Shown: positions 10,794 to 23,343, counted from the first letter of the stretch. The stretch is 64,000 nucleotides of DNA from Capra hircus (GCF_001704415.2 NC_030811.1:78076069-78140068), one strand, 5' to 3'. Notes: a model not told the origin generated them from the sequence alone. Translations and numbers: made by a program.

Positions 10794-11100
10794 GAAAGTC
10801 GCTCAGTTGTGTCCAACTTTTTGTGACCCCATGGACTATACAGTCCATGGCATTCTCTAGGCCAGAATACTGGAGTGGGTAGCCTTTTCCTTCTCCAGGG
10901 GATCTTCCCAACCCAGGGATCAAACCCAGGTCTCCCTCACTGCAGGCGCATTCTTTACCAGCTAAGCTACAAGGGAAGCCCAAGAATACTGGAGTGTGTA
11001 GCCTATCCCTTCCCCAGCGGATCATTCCTACCCAGGAATTGAACTGGGGTCTCCTGCACTGCAGGCAGATTCTTTAACAACTGAGCTACCAGGGAAGCCC
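10794..11100 (-). repeat. Dimeric Bov-tA SINE (two tRNA heads)
   Basis: On the minus strand the element has two tRNA-Glu-derived units in tandem. The right unit (11100 to about 10982) has a head and the first part of the Bov-A body, then sequence re-enters a second tRNA head at 10981 (aagggaagcc, reverse-complemented) followed by a complete Bov-A body to 10794. The same head-body-head-body plan is seen on the plus strand at 32534-32858, so it is probably a propagated SINE subtype rather than two chance insertions. Confidence 0.88.
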
Positions 11101-12336
11101 AATACTAACCCATAAGCACATTAAAAACAACCACTCACTAGAGTCTTGGTTATAGTGAATGTATGCTTCAGTAGTACTTTTAAATACTAAGGATAGTTAT
11201 ATGGCAATAACAACTAGCAGCTTCCCCAGATTAAACTGTTATCTAATCTTGTATCAACTTCAAGAAAAATGAATCTCCTAAAAGGAATTAGGGCACACAA
11301 TAGCTGTCTAGAGAAGACTGGCAATTTGACTGATGTCTTGAATGTAAACCTTAATGATTACCACTCAGGTATTTTTTTAAAGTCCTACAATTGTCTCTCA
11401 TAGTCTTATTTAAGGGAAATAGTCACCTCTATACATGTTTCTCCACATTAAAAAAAAAAATGAAACATATGTGATTCTTTTTATACAGCATTCAATTTAG
11501 AATATCTCCTATCCAAAAACATGCTCATTTATGAACACTAGATTCCTAAAAAATAAGATAAAGAAAAAAGGTGATGTTTCCCTGGAATTTAAGGTGAATT
11601 ACTGTTGCTCTGCCAAAAAAGTGAGTTTTCTTTTCTGAGATATTTGAATGAAAGCAGTGAAAGTCTATTAACATTCTGATATGATTCATACTGTATTTTT
11701 GTGTTGGTCCTTAAAGAATTTTTAAAATAAGGTTAATCTACCTGATATTAGTAAAATAGCTGCCTTATGTCACACAAACATCTTTAACATGACAGCACAA
11801 TAATGTTAGTAAATTAAAATATAAAAATATCTCAGGGATAACCTTTCATTCAGTTTTTATAAAAGCAGCTAAAGGCATAATTATGTAAATTCCAAAAGAG
11901 AACTGTTTAAACCAAATCATAAAGTACACAGGAAGTTAGCTCAAAATTGGTTTAAGATATTATAAAATATATAAAACAGAACATAACTCATAACTCATAA
12001 ACAAAACAAAACTCATTAAATCAAGTTTTAAATTAGTTAATAAAAGTACTTCTTTTTTGAGATTAAGAATAGTTTTCCCTCCAAATAACATAGAACTTAG
12101 GATTCAATGTGGATTTAGTTAATTTCTTTTCTGAACATAAATGCACGTATAAAGAATAATGTGATAGAAACTCAATTTATAATCTTGTAAATTATATGAG
12201 AAAATACACTTTAGATTTGGCTATAAGAAAATACTTGAATTTAAAACACTGATAAGCAATTTTTCTTGTCAACTCAGTAAATAGAATAGTTTTAAATTAT
12301 TTCCATAGAAATATATATGGTGAGAAACAATGAAAA
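11101..12336. other. AT-rich unique DNA
   Basis: Over 1.2 kb with no coding region or recognisable repeat; only short A runs (11450-11460). Confidence 0.55.
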
Positions 12337-12523
12337 TTGTAATGAATGTATGCTCAGTCGCTCAGTAGTATTTGGCTCTTTGTAACCCCATGGACTGTAG
12401 CCCACTAGGCTTTTCTGTCCACAGAATTCTCAGGCAAGAATACTGAAGTGGTTTGCCATTCCCTACTCCAGGGATCCTCCTGATCCAGAGATTGAACCCA
12501 TATCTCCTGCATTTGTAATGAAT
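12337..12523 (-). repeat. 5'-truncated Bov-tA SINE with 11-bp TSD
   Basis: The direct repeat ttgtaatgaat lies at 12337-12347 and 12513-12523. Between them the minus strand carries a Bov-tA body (cgctcagtagtatttggctc through the reverse-complemented B-box region) that stops at tctcctgcat, so most of the tRNA head (including the A box) was never copied. The perfect flanks show the truncation happened during insertion. Confidence 0.9.
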
Positions 12524-14085
12524 AGATATGTGCAGAGCACTTGCAGGAAGAACTGCAAATCTGAACATGAATAGTCAGCTCATAAATGATTCATACTTTC
12601 TCAACTATCAAAAGACACATAAAAGTTTGACAAACCAGTAAGTTAGGATGAACTAAATTAAATAAAACACCACATGTAAAAATCTTACAGAACTTTCATA
12701 TGAACTATCCCATTTCATCTCAAAACATTACAAAATATGCAAAGCAAAAGCAGGTATCTTTATCCCTATCTGAGGAAGCCAGTGCTGAAATAGTGTACTT
12801 GACATGAATATTTTCACACAGCTGGAATGAAGTGATATTTAATTCATTGGTCCTTTTGCACAATTCCTCCCCCAATCACTATGTGTCAAACAGTGGGTAT
12901 GTTTCCGATGTGATTGTGACTCAATGATCTTTGTCCACCAGTGACCCACTAATAATCTATTCTATACAACTGCAGATACCAGGATGCTATTCAAAGAATA
13001 CACGGTAGCCATGGGTACAGAGAGGGATTTCAGCTGTCTCTTCTTTGTTTAAAGCCATTAAGCACAGTTTAGGCAGTTAGAGCAAGTTTAAGGATCTCAA
13101 ACTCTCATTCATATAATACCATAAATCCTAGGGTAGATTTGTAACACATCTGTATTTTCAGGGATTTTCCCTGGACTTCCCAATGCACAAAACAAAGCCT
13201 GATTCCAGGAAATGAAGGTCATAACAGAGTAAAGATAGATAAAGTAGACGAACTGAAAGAGAAAGAAAGAATTACAAACCAAATAATGAATGAGATGACC
13301 TCCGGCAGTAAATTTAAACATTTATGAGACCCCATCAAGATCCAAATCTAAAGATTTAATTTTAACAAAGTGAGCAGTTTTAGAAAGTCAGATATACAAA
13401 TTACAAAGTTAATATTATGTCTTGTTTACTTTGTAGACAAAATGACTGCCTTTCATTCACACAGGTTTTCAGTGTCAGGTTAAGACTAAACATCCATAAT
13501 CCAAGACAAAATTATAAATTCTGACACTTAAACTTTGTGTTGACACGTAGCTAGAGCTAGAAATCCAGCCAACTATGACTCATTGACAGAAAGACAAGAA
13601 CAAGTAAAGTATTTTCTTCTCTATATATATTGAGAGTAATAAAATATCTAAAATTTGTTCCAGAAGATATTAATCACTAAGATGTGGGAAAAAAGTATTC
13701 TGTGGTCAAATAAATTTGAGAATCATTGGGTTAAAAAAAATTAAAGTTTTCTTTATTTTAGAGTTATAATGGCCTTAATTATAGGTGTGGTCAGGTCTAG
13801 TGGTCACTCAATCCCAATTTTTGTAGAATATCTTGTAGGGGTGTGTTTTAGGTGTGCATGTTTAGAAATATTACCCTCCAGAAATGATATATTTATTCTT
13901 CCTGCCATACCCACAACCCCAATCCTTGAACTTGACCAAAGTTGACATTGAAATGTTAACCACGGTTCTTAGTACGTTTCTAAACTTCATGCACCACTGT
14001 TGTTTTAGACTAAATAAATAAATAATTCTGTGGTTATGAGCAGATCAGAGCTGCTTCCCAGTTCCACTTAAAATGACTGGCTTTT
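12524..14085. other. Mostly unique DNA with a possible MIR
   Basis: Positions about 12690-12850 keep a MIR-like order (tcccatttcatctcaaaaca, tttatccctatctgagga, tcacacagctggaatg) on the plus strand, but weakly. The rest has no gene or repeat I can assign. It ends at the target site of the large L1. Confidence 0.45.
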
Positions 14086-14100
14086 AAAAAACAATTACAA

Positions 14101-14664
14101 ATGAAGCAGAGAGAAAAAAAGAAAAAGAATTAAAAGAAATGAGGACAATCTCAGAGACCTCTGGGGCAATATTAAGTGCCCCAACATTCAAATCATAGGA
14201 GTCCCAGAAGAAGAAGACAAAAAGAAAGGCCATGAGAAAATACTTGAGGAGACAATAGTTGAAAACTTCCCTAAAATGGGGAAGGAAATAGCCACCCAAG
14301 TCCAAGAAACCCAGAGTGTCCCAAATAAGATAAACCTAAGGTGAAACACCCCAAGACACATATTAATCAAATTAATGAAGATCAAACACAAATAGCGAAT
14401 ATTAAAAGCAGCAAGGGAAAAACAACAACTAACTCACAAGGGGATCCCCATATGGATAACAGCTGATCTTTCAATAGAAACTCTTCAAGCCAGAATGGAA
14501 TGGCAGAACATGCTTAAAGTGATGAAAGAGAAAAACCCACAGCCCAGATTATTGTACCCAGCAAGGATCTCATTCAATATGAAGGAGAAATCAAAAGCTT
14601 TACAGACAAGCAAAAGCTGAGAGAATTCAGCACCATCAAACCAGCTCTCTAATAAATGTTAAAG
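14101..14664 (+). pseudogene. L1 ORF1 remnant (RRM and C-terminal domain)
   Basis: Conceptual translation gives the ORF1p RNA-binding part: KRNEDNLRDLWGNIKCPNIQ and IIGVPEEEDKKK near 14130-14225, then PKMGKEIATQVQETQ, HILIKLMKIKHK and a C-terminal ITADLSIETLQARMEW block near 14455-14505. ORF1p is the trimeric nucleic-acid chaperone of the L1 particle. The N-terminal coiled coil is missing because of 5' truncation, and stops (for example in the spot before NTPRHIL) and frameshifts interrupt what remains. Confidence 0.88.
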
Positions 14665-14727
14665 GATCTTTTCTAGACAGGAAACACAGAAAAGGTTTAT
14701 AAACTCAAACCCAAAACAACAAAGTAA

Positions 14728-17700
14728 ATGGCAGCAGGATCATACTTATCAATAATTACTTTAAATGTAACTGGGTTGAATGCCCCAACCAAAAGACAAA
14801 GACTGCCTGAATGGATACAAAAACAAGACCACTATATATGCTGTCTATAAGAGACCCACCTCAAACCTAGGGACACATACAGACTGAAAGTGAAGGGCTG
14901 GAAAAAGATATTTCATGCAAATGGATATCAGAAGAAAGCAGGAGTAGCAATACTCATATCAGATAAAATAGACTTTGAAATAAAGGCCATGAAAAGAGAC
15001 AAAGAAGAACATTACATAATGATCAAAGGATCAACCCAAGAAGAAGATACAAAATTATAAACATATATGCACCCAAAATAGGAGCACCGCAATATGTAAG
15101 GTAATTGCTAACAAGTATGAAAGGGGAAATTAACAGTAACACAATAATAGTGGGAGACTTTAATACCCACTCACACTTATGGATAGATCAACTAAACAGA
15201 AAGTGAGCAAGGAAACAAACTTTAAATGATATAATGGACCAGTTAGACCTAATTGATATCTATAGGACATTTCACCCCCAAACAATGAATTTCACCTTTT
15301 TCTCAACTGCATATGGAACATTCTCCAGGATAGATCACATCCTGGGCCATAAATCTAGACCTGGTAAATTAAAAAAATTGAAATCGTCTCAAGCATCTTT
15401 TCTGATCACAATGCAGTAAGATTAGATGTCAATTACAGGAGAAAAATTATTAAAAATACAAATATATGGAGGCTAAAAACACGCTTCTGAATAACCAACA
15501 AAACACAGAAGAAATCAAAAAAGAACTCAAAATATGCATAGAAACTAATGAAAATTAAAACACAACAACCCAAAAACTATGGGATTCAGTAAGTAGTGCT
15601 AAGGGGAAGGTTCAGAGCAATACAAATCTACCTCAAGAAACAGGAGAGAAATCTAATAAATAACCTAATTCTACACCTAAAGCAACTATAAAAAGAGGAA
15701 ATTAAGCACTCCAGGTTGGTAGAAGGAAAGAAATCATAACAATTAGGGCAGAAATAAATGCAAAAGAAACAATAGTGGCCATAGCCAAAATCAACAAAGC
15801 TAAAAGCTGGTTCTTTCAGAAGATAAATAAAATATACAAACCATTAGCCAGACTCATTAAGAAAAAAAGGGAGAAGAATCAAATCAACAAAATAAGAAAT
15901 GAAAATGGAGAAATCACAACAGATAACACAGACATACAAAGGATCATAAGAGACTACTAACAGTAACTATATGCTAATAAAATGGACAACTTGGAAGAAA
16001 TGGACAAATCCTTAGAAAAGTATAACTTTTCAAAACTGAACGAGGAAGAAATAGAAAATCTTAACAGACCGATCACAAGCACAGAAATCGAAACTCATCA
16101 GAAATCTTCCAACAAACAAAAGCCCAGGACCAGATGGCTTCACAGCTGAATTCTACCAAAAATTTAGAGAAGAGTTAACACCTATCCTACTCAAACTCTT
16201 CCAGAAAATTGCGGAGGAAGGTAAATTACCAAACTCATTCTATGAGGCCACCATCACTCAAATACTAAAACCAGAAAAAGATGCCACACAAAAAGAAAAC
16301 TACAGGCCAATATCACTGATGAATATAGATGCAAAAATCCTTAACAAAATTCTAGTAAACAGAATCCAACAACATATTAAAAAGATCATACATCATGACC
16401 AAGTTGTCTTTATCCCAGGAATGCAAGGATTCTTCAGTATTTGCAAATCAATCAGTGTGATCCACCACATTAACAAATCAAAAGATTAAAACCATATGAT
16501 TATCTAAATAGATTCAGAGAAAGCCTTTGACAAAATCGAACATCCATTTATGATAAAAACCCTCCAGAAAACAGGCATAAAAGGGACATACCTCAACATA
16601 ATAAAAACCATATATGATAAACCCACAGTAAACATTACCCTCAATGGTGAAAAATTGAAAGCATTTCCCCTAAAGTCAGGAACAAGACAACGATGCCCAC
16701 TCTTACCACTACTATTTAACATAGTTTTGGAAGTTTTAGCCACAGCAATCAGAGAAGAGAAAGGAATCTAGATTGGAAAAGAGGAAGTAAAACTCTCACT
16801 GTTTGCAGATGACATGATCCTCTACATAGAACACCCTAAAGACACCACCCGAAAATTACTAGAGCTAATTAATGAATATAGTAAAGTTGCATGATATAAA
16901 ATTAACACACAGAAATCCCTTGCATTCCTATACACTAACAATGAGAAAACAGAAAGAGAAATTAAGGAAACAACTTCATTCACCATTCCACTGAAAAGAA
17001 TAAAATACTTAGGGATAAATCTACCTAAAGAAACAAAAGGCCTATATATAGAAAACTATAAAACACTGATGAAATCAAAGACGACACAAATAGATGGAGA
17101 AATATACCATGTTCATGGATCAGAAGAATCTATATAGTGAAAATGAGCATACTACCCAAAGCAGTCTATAGATATCAATCTACCAATGGTATTTTTCAGG
17201 GAACTAGAACAAATAATTTCACAATTTGTATGAAAATACCAAAAACCTCGAATAGCCAAAGCAATCCTGAGAAAGAAGAATGGACCTGGAGGAATCAACC
17301 TGCCTGACTTCAGACTATACTACAAACCTATAGTCATCAAGACAGTATGGTACTGGCACAAAGACAAAAATATAAATCAATGGAACAAATAGAAAGCCCA
17401 GAGATAAATCCATGCACCTATGGACACCTTATCTTTGACAAAGGAGGCAAGAATATACAATGGAGAAAAGACAATCTCTTTAACAAGTGGTGCTAGGAAA
17501 ACTGGTCAACCACTTGTAAAAGAATGAAACTAAAACACTTTCTAACACCATACACAAAAATAAACTCAAAATGGATTAAAGATCTAAATATAGGACCAGA
17601 AACTATAAAACTCCCAGAGGAAAACATAGGCAAAACACTCTCTGACATAAATCACAGCTGGATCCTCTATGACCCACCTCCCAGAGTAATGAAAATTAAA

Positions 17701-18500
17701 GCAAAAATAAACCAATGGGATCTAATTAAAAGCTTTTGCACAATGAAGGAAACTATAAGAAAGATGAAAAGACAGCCTTCAGAATGGGATAAAATAATAG
17801 AAAATGAAGCAATTTACAAGGAATGAATCTCAAAAATATACAAGCAACACCTGCAGCTCAATTCCAGAAACATAAACGACCCAATCAAAAAATGGGCCAA
17901 AGAACTAAACAGACGTTTCTCCAAAGAAGACATACAGATGGCTAACAAACACCTGAAAAGATGCTCAACATCACTCATTAACAGAGAAATGCAAATCAAA
18001 ACCACATGAGGTACCATCTCATGCAGGTCAGAATGGCTGCTATCAAAAAATCTATAAACAATACCTGCTGGAGAGGGTGCAGAGAAAAAGGAACCCTCTT
18101 ACACTAATGGTGGGAATGTAAACTAGTACAGCCACTATGGAGAACAGTGTGGAGATTTCTTAAAAAACTGGAAATAGAATGGCCATATAGCCCAGCAATC
18201 CCACTGCTGGGCATACACACCGAGGAAACCAGAATTGAAAGAGACATGTGTATCCCAACGTTCATCACAGCACAGTTTATAATAGCCAGGACATGGAAGC
18301 AATGTAGATGTCCATTGGCAGATGAAAGGATAAGAAAGCTGTGGTACATATACACAATGGGACATTACTCAGCTATTTAAAAGAACGCATTTGAATCAGT
18401 TCTAATGAGGTGAATGAAACGGGAGCCAATTATACAGACTGAAGTAAGTCAGAAAGAAAAACACCAATACAGTATATTAATGCACATATATAGAATTTAG
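14728..18500 (+). pseudogene. L1 ORF2 remnant (endonuclease-RT-Cys domain)
   Basis: The ORF2 start survives at 14728 (MAAGSYLSIITLNVTGLNAP), but codon 41 is TAA (14848-14850), immediately before the catalytic Glu of the QETHL motif. Later pieces: DQLDLIDIYRTFHP (15234 on, endonuclease), AKINKAKSWFF (from 15781), FPLKSGTRQRCPLLPLLFNI (RT, 16550-16771), a TAG at 16769 (CAA in the family), the catalytic FADD at 16802-16813, a TGA at 16892, and the C-terminal domain from 17524. Intact ORF2p nicks DNA and copies L1 RNA; this copy cannot. Confidence 0.93.
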
Positions 18501-18859
18501 AAAGATGGTAACAATGACCCTATATGTGAGACAGCAAAAGAGACACAGATGTAAAGAACAGACTTTTGGACTCTGTGGGAGAAGGCGAGAGTGGGATGAT
18601 TTGAAAGAATAGCATTGAAACATGTATATTATAATATCTCAAACAGATCACCAGTACAGGTTTGATGCATGAGACAGGGTGCTCAGGTTGGTGCACTGGG
18701 ATGATCCTGAAGGATAGGATGAGGAGGGAGGTGGGAAGGAGGGTCAGGATGGGGAATACATGTACACCCATGGCTGATTCATGTGAATGTATGGCAAAAA
18801 CCACCACAATATTGTAAAGCGGTTAGCCTCCAATTAAAATAAATTAGAAACAAACAAAC
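18501..18859 (+). other. L1 3' UTR and A-rich tail
   Basis: After the ORF2 stop comes the bovid L1 3' UTR with the agacagcaaaagagacacag block, a G-rich tract at about 18700-18750, acatgtacacccatggctga, and gcctccaattaaaataaatt before the A-rich tail. The G-rich tract is a usual feature of mammalian L1 3' UTRs. Confidence 0.88.
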
Positions 18860-19031
18860 AAAAAACAATTACAACACTAATATTACACTGAGAAAGTACG
18901 ATAAAGCTTTCATATAGTTAAAAATCTCTGTCAATGACCTATCTTATTTAACCATAAAATAGTAAAATGTTATTTTATAAATAAATTCATTTATTTACTC
19001 TGTTATTTCAGGCAAAGACGGGAACAGGAAG

Positions 19032-19304
19032 TTGCTGCTGCTGCTAAGTCACTTCAGTCGTGTCTGACTCTGTGCGACCCCAGAGACGGCAGTCCACCAG
19101 GCTCTCCCATCCTTGGGATTCTCCAGGCAAGAACACTGGAGTGGGTTGCCATTTCCTTCTTCAATGCATAAAAGTGAAAAGTGAAAGGGAAGTCGCTCAG
19201 TCTTGTCCGACTCTTCGCGACCCCATGGACTGCAGCCTACCAGGCTCCTCCATTCATGGGATTTTCCAGGCAAGAGTACTGGAGTGGGGTGCCATCGCCT
19301 TCTC
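19032..19304 (-). repeat. Bov-A2 SINE, full dimer
   Basis: The minus-strand tail (tgctgctgctgctaagtcac) is at the left, both monomers are complete with the gtgaaaagtgaaagggaagt linker at about 19171-19192, and the 5' end gccatcgccttctc is at 19304. Little decayed, so fairly young. It lies 158 bp beyond the L1 target-site duplication. Confidence 0.95.
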
Positions 19305-19329
19305 TGATCCATTATCACAATGACATATA

Positions 19330-19825
19330 TTTGGCTTTTTCTATCTGGGGGATACTATGAACAACATTTCTATGACCATTCAGCTATAAACTCTTTTGGA
19401 CTCCTGTTTTCTTGAATAAGATAACTAGGAATAGTATCTCAGGTCATACAGTAATGAATGCAAAACTTCTGAGACTATCAAACTTTTTCAAAGTGGTTAT
19501 TCTATTTTATACTCCTAATTGTTAAATCCAAGAGTTCCAGTTGCTTCACATCCTTGCCAACAATTCATATTATCAGTTTTTGTTTTTTTTTGTTTTGGTT
19601 TTTTTAAGCCATTCTGATGGGTACGTTGTGGTAGTTCATTGTGATTTGAATTTGCATTTCCATAATGGCTAATGATGTACAGCATGTTTTCATGAGCAAA
19701 TTGGTCATTAACTTATCTTCTTCAATAAATCACCTGTTAAGATCTTATGCTAAATTTGGAAATAAATTTGTTTTTCTTATTATTAAATTGTAAACATTCT
19801 CTGTATATTGTGGATACTTTGCATT
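19330..19825 (-). mobile_element. Ancient L1 (L1M) ORF2 end, antisense
   Basis: The order of blocks in antisense matches the C-terminal ORF2 of old L1s: tttttcaaagtggttattct, cacatccttgccaaca, agccattctgatgggta, gatttgaatttgcatttcca, taatggctaatgatgtaca and a diverged caaattggtcatt. Many substitutions and small indels make any coding trace unreadable. Boundaries are approximate. Confidence 0.8.
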
Positions 19826-19915
19826 CTAGCTTCCAGAACTGTGAGAAAAAATTTTCTATTGTTTAAGCCACCCAGTCTCTGGTACTTTATGTGAGCCCTA
19901 ACAAACATATATGGT
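19826..19915 (+). repeat. MLT1-like LTR 3' end
   Basis: The short piece tccagaactgtgagaaaaaat, ttgtttaagccacccagtct and tggtactttatgtgagccct resembles the 3' end of MLT/MST-type ERVL-MaLR LTRs, including the polyadenylation area. These are non-autonomous relics of ancient endogenous retroviruses. No coding part is present, and similar ends occur in a few other old families. Confidence 0.45.
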
Positions 19916-19959
19916 ATCTACAAAAGTAAGAATACTTAGAACATAGGAAATGCCTGAGG

Positions 19960-20105
19960 ATAAGTAGTACAATTCCTGTTTTTATACATAAGGTAATCAA
20001 ATCTTAAAGAGTTTCCAAAATTTGTTCAAAGCACAAATCCAAAAAGATTTAGAATTGAGAAAAGAACACAGTTCTACCCAAATTGCTCTTTCTACTGCAT
20101 GATGT
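19960..20105 (+). repeat. MIR SINE fragment
   Basis: The blocks tttttatacataaggtaatc, aaatcttaaagagtttcc and ttgctctttctactgcatga keep the order of the MIR 3' half (the atgaggaaactgagg core, then the ctcttaaccactatgc-like end). Plus orientation, strongly diverged. Confidence 0.65.
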
Positions 20106-21684
20106 GATTCAAGTCATCATGGGAGAAAAATAAAGGTACTGTCTAATTCTGATTAGAATCAAAACTAAGAACCAAATATTTTCTAAAACTTAAATACTTG
20201 AGAAAGAAATATAGGGCCTAAAGAAAAAAGTACTTAATAGATTAAGCATATTTCATAATAACCAATTGTGTTTCATGCAATGGAAGATGAGGCCTTCTGT
20301 CTAGATTCTAGGGGGAAAAAGCAATTTCATTTACTTTTTAAAATTAAAACAATTTTATAGTTTTATGTTCATTTTGAATGAACATATCAAAAAACAAGTA
20401 AAAATAAGGATATGCTTACATTTTCCTATTCAGGAACAGAAAGAAAAAGATAATGAGATTATTTTATTGATGAATTTATAATAACATATCAAGGTATTCT
20501 ATAACAACAGTAATTATATTAGCCAGCAAAGCACATTATTAGTTGTCATATAACTATTTAACATATTTTAGGTTATGTCAATCAAACCATTGAAGAAAAT
20601 GTGCATTCATTCTACAATAAAATACTGTGACTTAAGATATAATGTGAATAATGTGCTAAATTATGTTCATTGAAATGAAGAAAAGCAAGGGAGAAATATA
20701 AAATGATAAATACTATTTCTATACAAAAGGGAATCCTAAATTTTATAATAAAATAGTAAAGTATAAAATAATAATACAGCATAGTTCTTTATGCACTGAC
20801 CTAACAATAATGAAATGTGAAGGAAATAAGCCATATTAGACTTTAACAAAGGGTAAAAAGGCTTTCATACAAATATGTATACATGAGTGTAAAATATACA
20901 TATAATCAAATATGTTTCATAAAATAGTGAAATTAGGGACAATTCTAAGAAGTGTTAATAAACATTGATAAAAGTACACAGTCCTATAAAATAAATATAT
21001 TAGCTTATAAAAGATTTTCATATGCCACTTAAATAGGACTAGAATTATATACTTTATTACATTATTTCTAGCACCACTATTAATTATTAAAATTCCCCTG
21101 TATTATAATGGCCTCTAATGAAATTAATTACATAAATAATACCTGAATACCATTTTCTCACTCTAGGGGTCATTGCTTATTCTGCATGTAGTAAGTTGAG
21201 ATGGCAATTGTGCGTACTACAGGAGCAGTGGAAGCAGATTTTTGGAACTCAATGAACACTAAACTCCTTTCCACCGTAGTCCGAACTATAGAAATATGTC
21301 TAGAACTATGATGATCCATTAGGGGAGTTATTCATCCATGAAGGTGAAATACTGTCAAAGCGTAAGCTTGTATCTTTGCATGGCATGTCCTTTGCTTTAA
21401 ATGGTGGACTATGTGCATCACTATAACATATCTTAATAAAGGCTGCATTCTTAGCACTTTCAATTTCTTCTTAATTTCAAAATTCACTGGTAGGATTAAA
21501 AAGCAACTATCATTCTTACTTACTCTGATCATTCTACTAGTAACATTAGACAGAATGGCAAAAACTTGGAATAACATATGTAAAATAGGTAAAATCTTAA
21601 AATACACATTAAACCTCTTTCATAATGAGGTGCTTTTAACAACTGATACAGAAATAATATTGAAATAATATAATAATAATAATA
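20106..21684. other. Long AT-rich unique stretch
   Basis: No gene or assignable repeat over about 1.6 kb. Weak open frames near 21332-21668 occur on both strands and resemble nothing known. A taa-repeat run (21668-21684) leads into the next SINE. Confidence 0.55.
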
Positions 21685-21870
21685 GGCCTTCCCTGGTGGC
21701 TCAGAGGGTAAAACGTCTGCCTGCAATGCAGGAGACCTGGGTTCGATTTTGGGTCACAAAGATCCCCTGGAGAAGGAAATGGTAACCCACCCCAGTATTC
21801 TTGCCTGGAGAATTCCATGGACAGAGGAGCCTGGTAAGCAACAGTCCATGGGGTCACAAAGAGTTGGACA
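21685..21870 (+). repeat. Bov-tA SINE
   Basis: Plus strand: ggccttccctggtggctcag head, a partly preserved Pol III B box (ggttcgatttt, 21739-21749), then the Bov-A body to gagttggacata. The flanks both contain aaataatatt (about 21652-21661 and 21872-21881), a possible target-site duplication, but the surrounding taa repeats make that uncertain. Confidence 0.93.
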
Positions 21871-22587
21871 TAAAATAATATTACACATATGAAATATAGC
21901 TTTACAAAAGTCTGCCACTGAATATCATTAAGTCTGTGGTATTTGACTCATTTTCAAATCTAAGTGAGAAAAATAAATGGCTTTTCCCTTCACTGAAAGT
22001 TTCACTGTAAATTTAAAGGTGTTTGTAGTGTGCTTTAGCTTTGAATTTACCACACTAAATATTTTAAAATAGATATTGAGTAAATGTATAAAATAAGGTA
22101 ATAAATAAATGAGTAAATAATAAATAATGAGTCAACTTTTGATAAACTGATATACTATAAAAGTCCTAAGTTTTAATTTAAAACCATGATATTTGTATGG
22201 CTTTTATTGCTAACAGAAGTCATTAAGCTTTAAGAACTGTTTCAGGGAATTGTTGTATTTTTATGCTCTCCTAATTAGTATTGTCAGAAAATGCACATTA
22301 CCAAAACAAACATTTTATAATCACAGTTTTATAAAACAATTTAACAAAGAATAAAAGGTTCTGTTCTTATGATCCCTGAACAAGAATGTTGTTAATTTCA
22401 AGATCACTCTTTTTAAAAAGTTGATAAAAACAACATGCTCAAACTCTAGAGAAGTTATTGCTCTCATAATTTTTCATATTACTTATCCAAACAGGAAAAA
22501 AAGATTGAAGGACTGAGAAAACCAGTGACATGATTAAAACATGAATAAACTGAACATTGAAGAATTCAGTTTATATCAACAAATATG
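21871..22587. other. AT-rich unique DNA
   Basis: No gene or recognisable repeat; some aaataa-type low complexity around 22085-22135. Confidence 0.55.
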
Positions 22588-22797
22588 GTGTTACTGGTGG
22601 CTCAGAGGTTAAAGCATTTGCCTCCAATGCGGGAGGCCCAGGTTCGATCCCTGGGTCGGGAAGATCCCCTGGAGAAGGAAATGGCAATCCACTTCAGTAT
22701 TCTTGCCTGGAGAATTCCATGGATGGAGAAGCCTAGTAGATTACAGTCCACGGGGTCGCAAAGAATCGGACACGACTGAGCGACTTCACCTTCACCT
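22588..22797 (+). repeat. Bov-tA SINE with intact B box
   Basis: This copy has one of the better kept internal Pol III promoters in the window: the B box ggttcgatccc at 22641-22651 matches the tRNA consensus, with an A-box-like tggctcagagg upstream. The body continues through tcgcaaagaatcggacacga to a ttcaccttcacc tail. Whether it is transcribed cannot be told from sequence. Confidence 0.94.
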
Positions 22798-23343
22798 CCT
22801 GGATAAAACAAGTGAATGATATTTCTCTACCAACAACCTCTTTAACCTCATTCTAATCTCCCCTCTCTTTCTAGGTAACATTTATTGAGATATCCAATCA
22901 TAGAACTGGTCTACCTTGTTTCCTTAGGCCCTTACTCAAAATACCTAACCAAAGCCAAAATCTTTTTCCTGAGATATGCCATTGTTCCTTGTGGTAAGAG
23001 TTCTCTCTAAACACAATGAGTAATAAATTCCAACTGCCTTAACTCCAGATGTGTTCTTAGAGGTCTTTGGCTGAAGGACATCAATGGTTTCTAAGGATTA
23101 TTTTCTTACTATTATTTTTATTTTACCAACTCACAACTCAGTACAGGATGTCAAAATATTTTTAAAAATATAGTATCCATCAGTTTTTAATTGCTTTGCA
23201 GCAGAAGCATAGTTCAGAATATCTAAAATACTTTGTTGCAAACATCTATAAAGAACATTTCAAACAATGCACAAAAATCAAACAAAAAATAACCTACAAT
23301 ATATTAAGAGTTAAAAATTAAGTACTTAATAGTACATTTACTT
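22798..23343. other. Unique DNA, no gene seen
   Basis: No coding region. A slightly pyrimidine-rich part at 22838-22990 may be a decayed old repeat, but no family landmark is clear. Confidence 0.5.

Larger units (their letters stand above)
14086..18874 (+). mobile_element. Bovid L1, 4.76 kb, 5'-truncated, 15-bp TSD
   Basis: Direct repeats aaaaaacaattacaa at 14086-14100 and 18860-18874 bracket the element. The target reads ctttt/aaaaaac, the classic TT/AAAA cleavage context of the L1 endonuclease. The insert begins inside ORF1 (5' UTR and N-terminal coiled coil missing), contains the short inter-ORF spacer, all of ORF2 and the 3' UTR, and ends in a caaacaaacaaa-rich tail. It is the copy with most of the L1 length in this window. 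Many stops and indels show it has been inactive for long. Confidence 0.96.

Noticed and set aside
22588..22797. tRNA gene from the intact A/B-box-like sequence
   Set aside because: The B box belongs to the tRNA-derived head of a Bov-tA SINE; no complete cloverleaf is kept.
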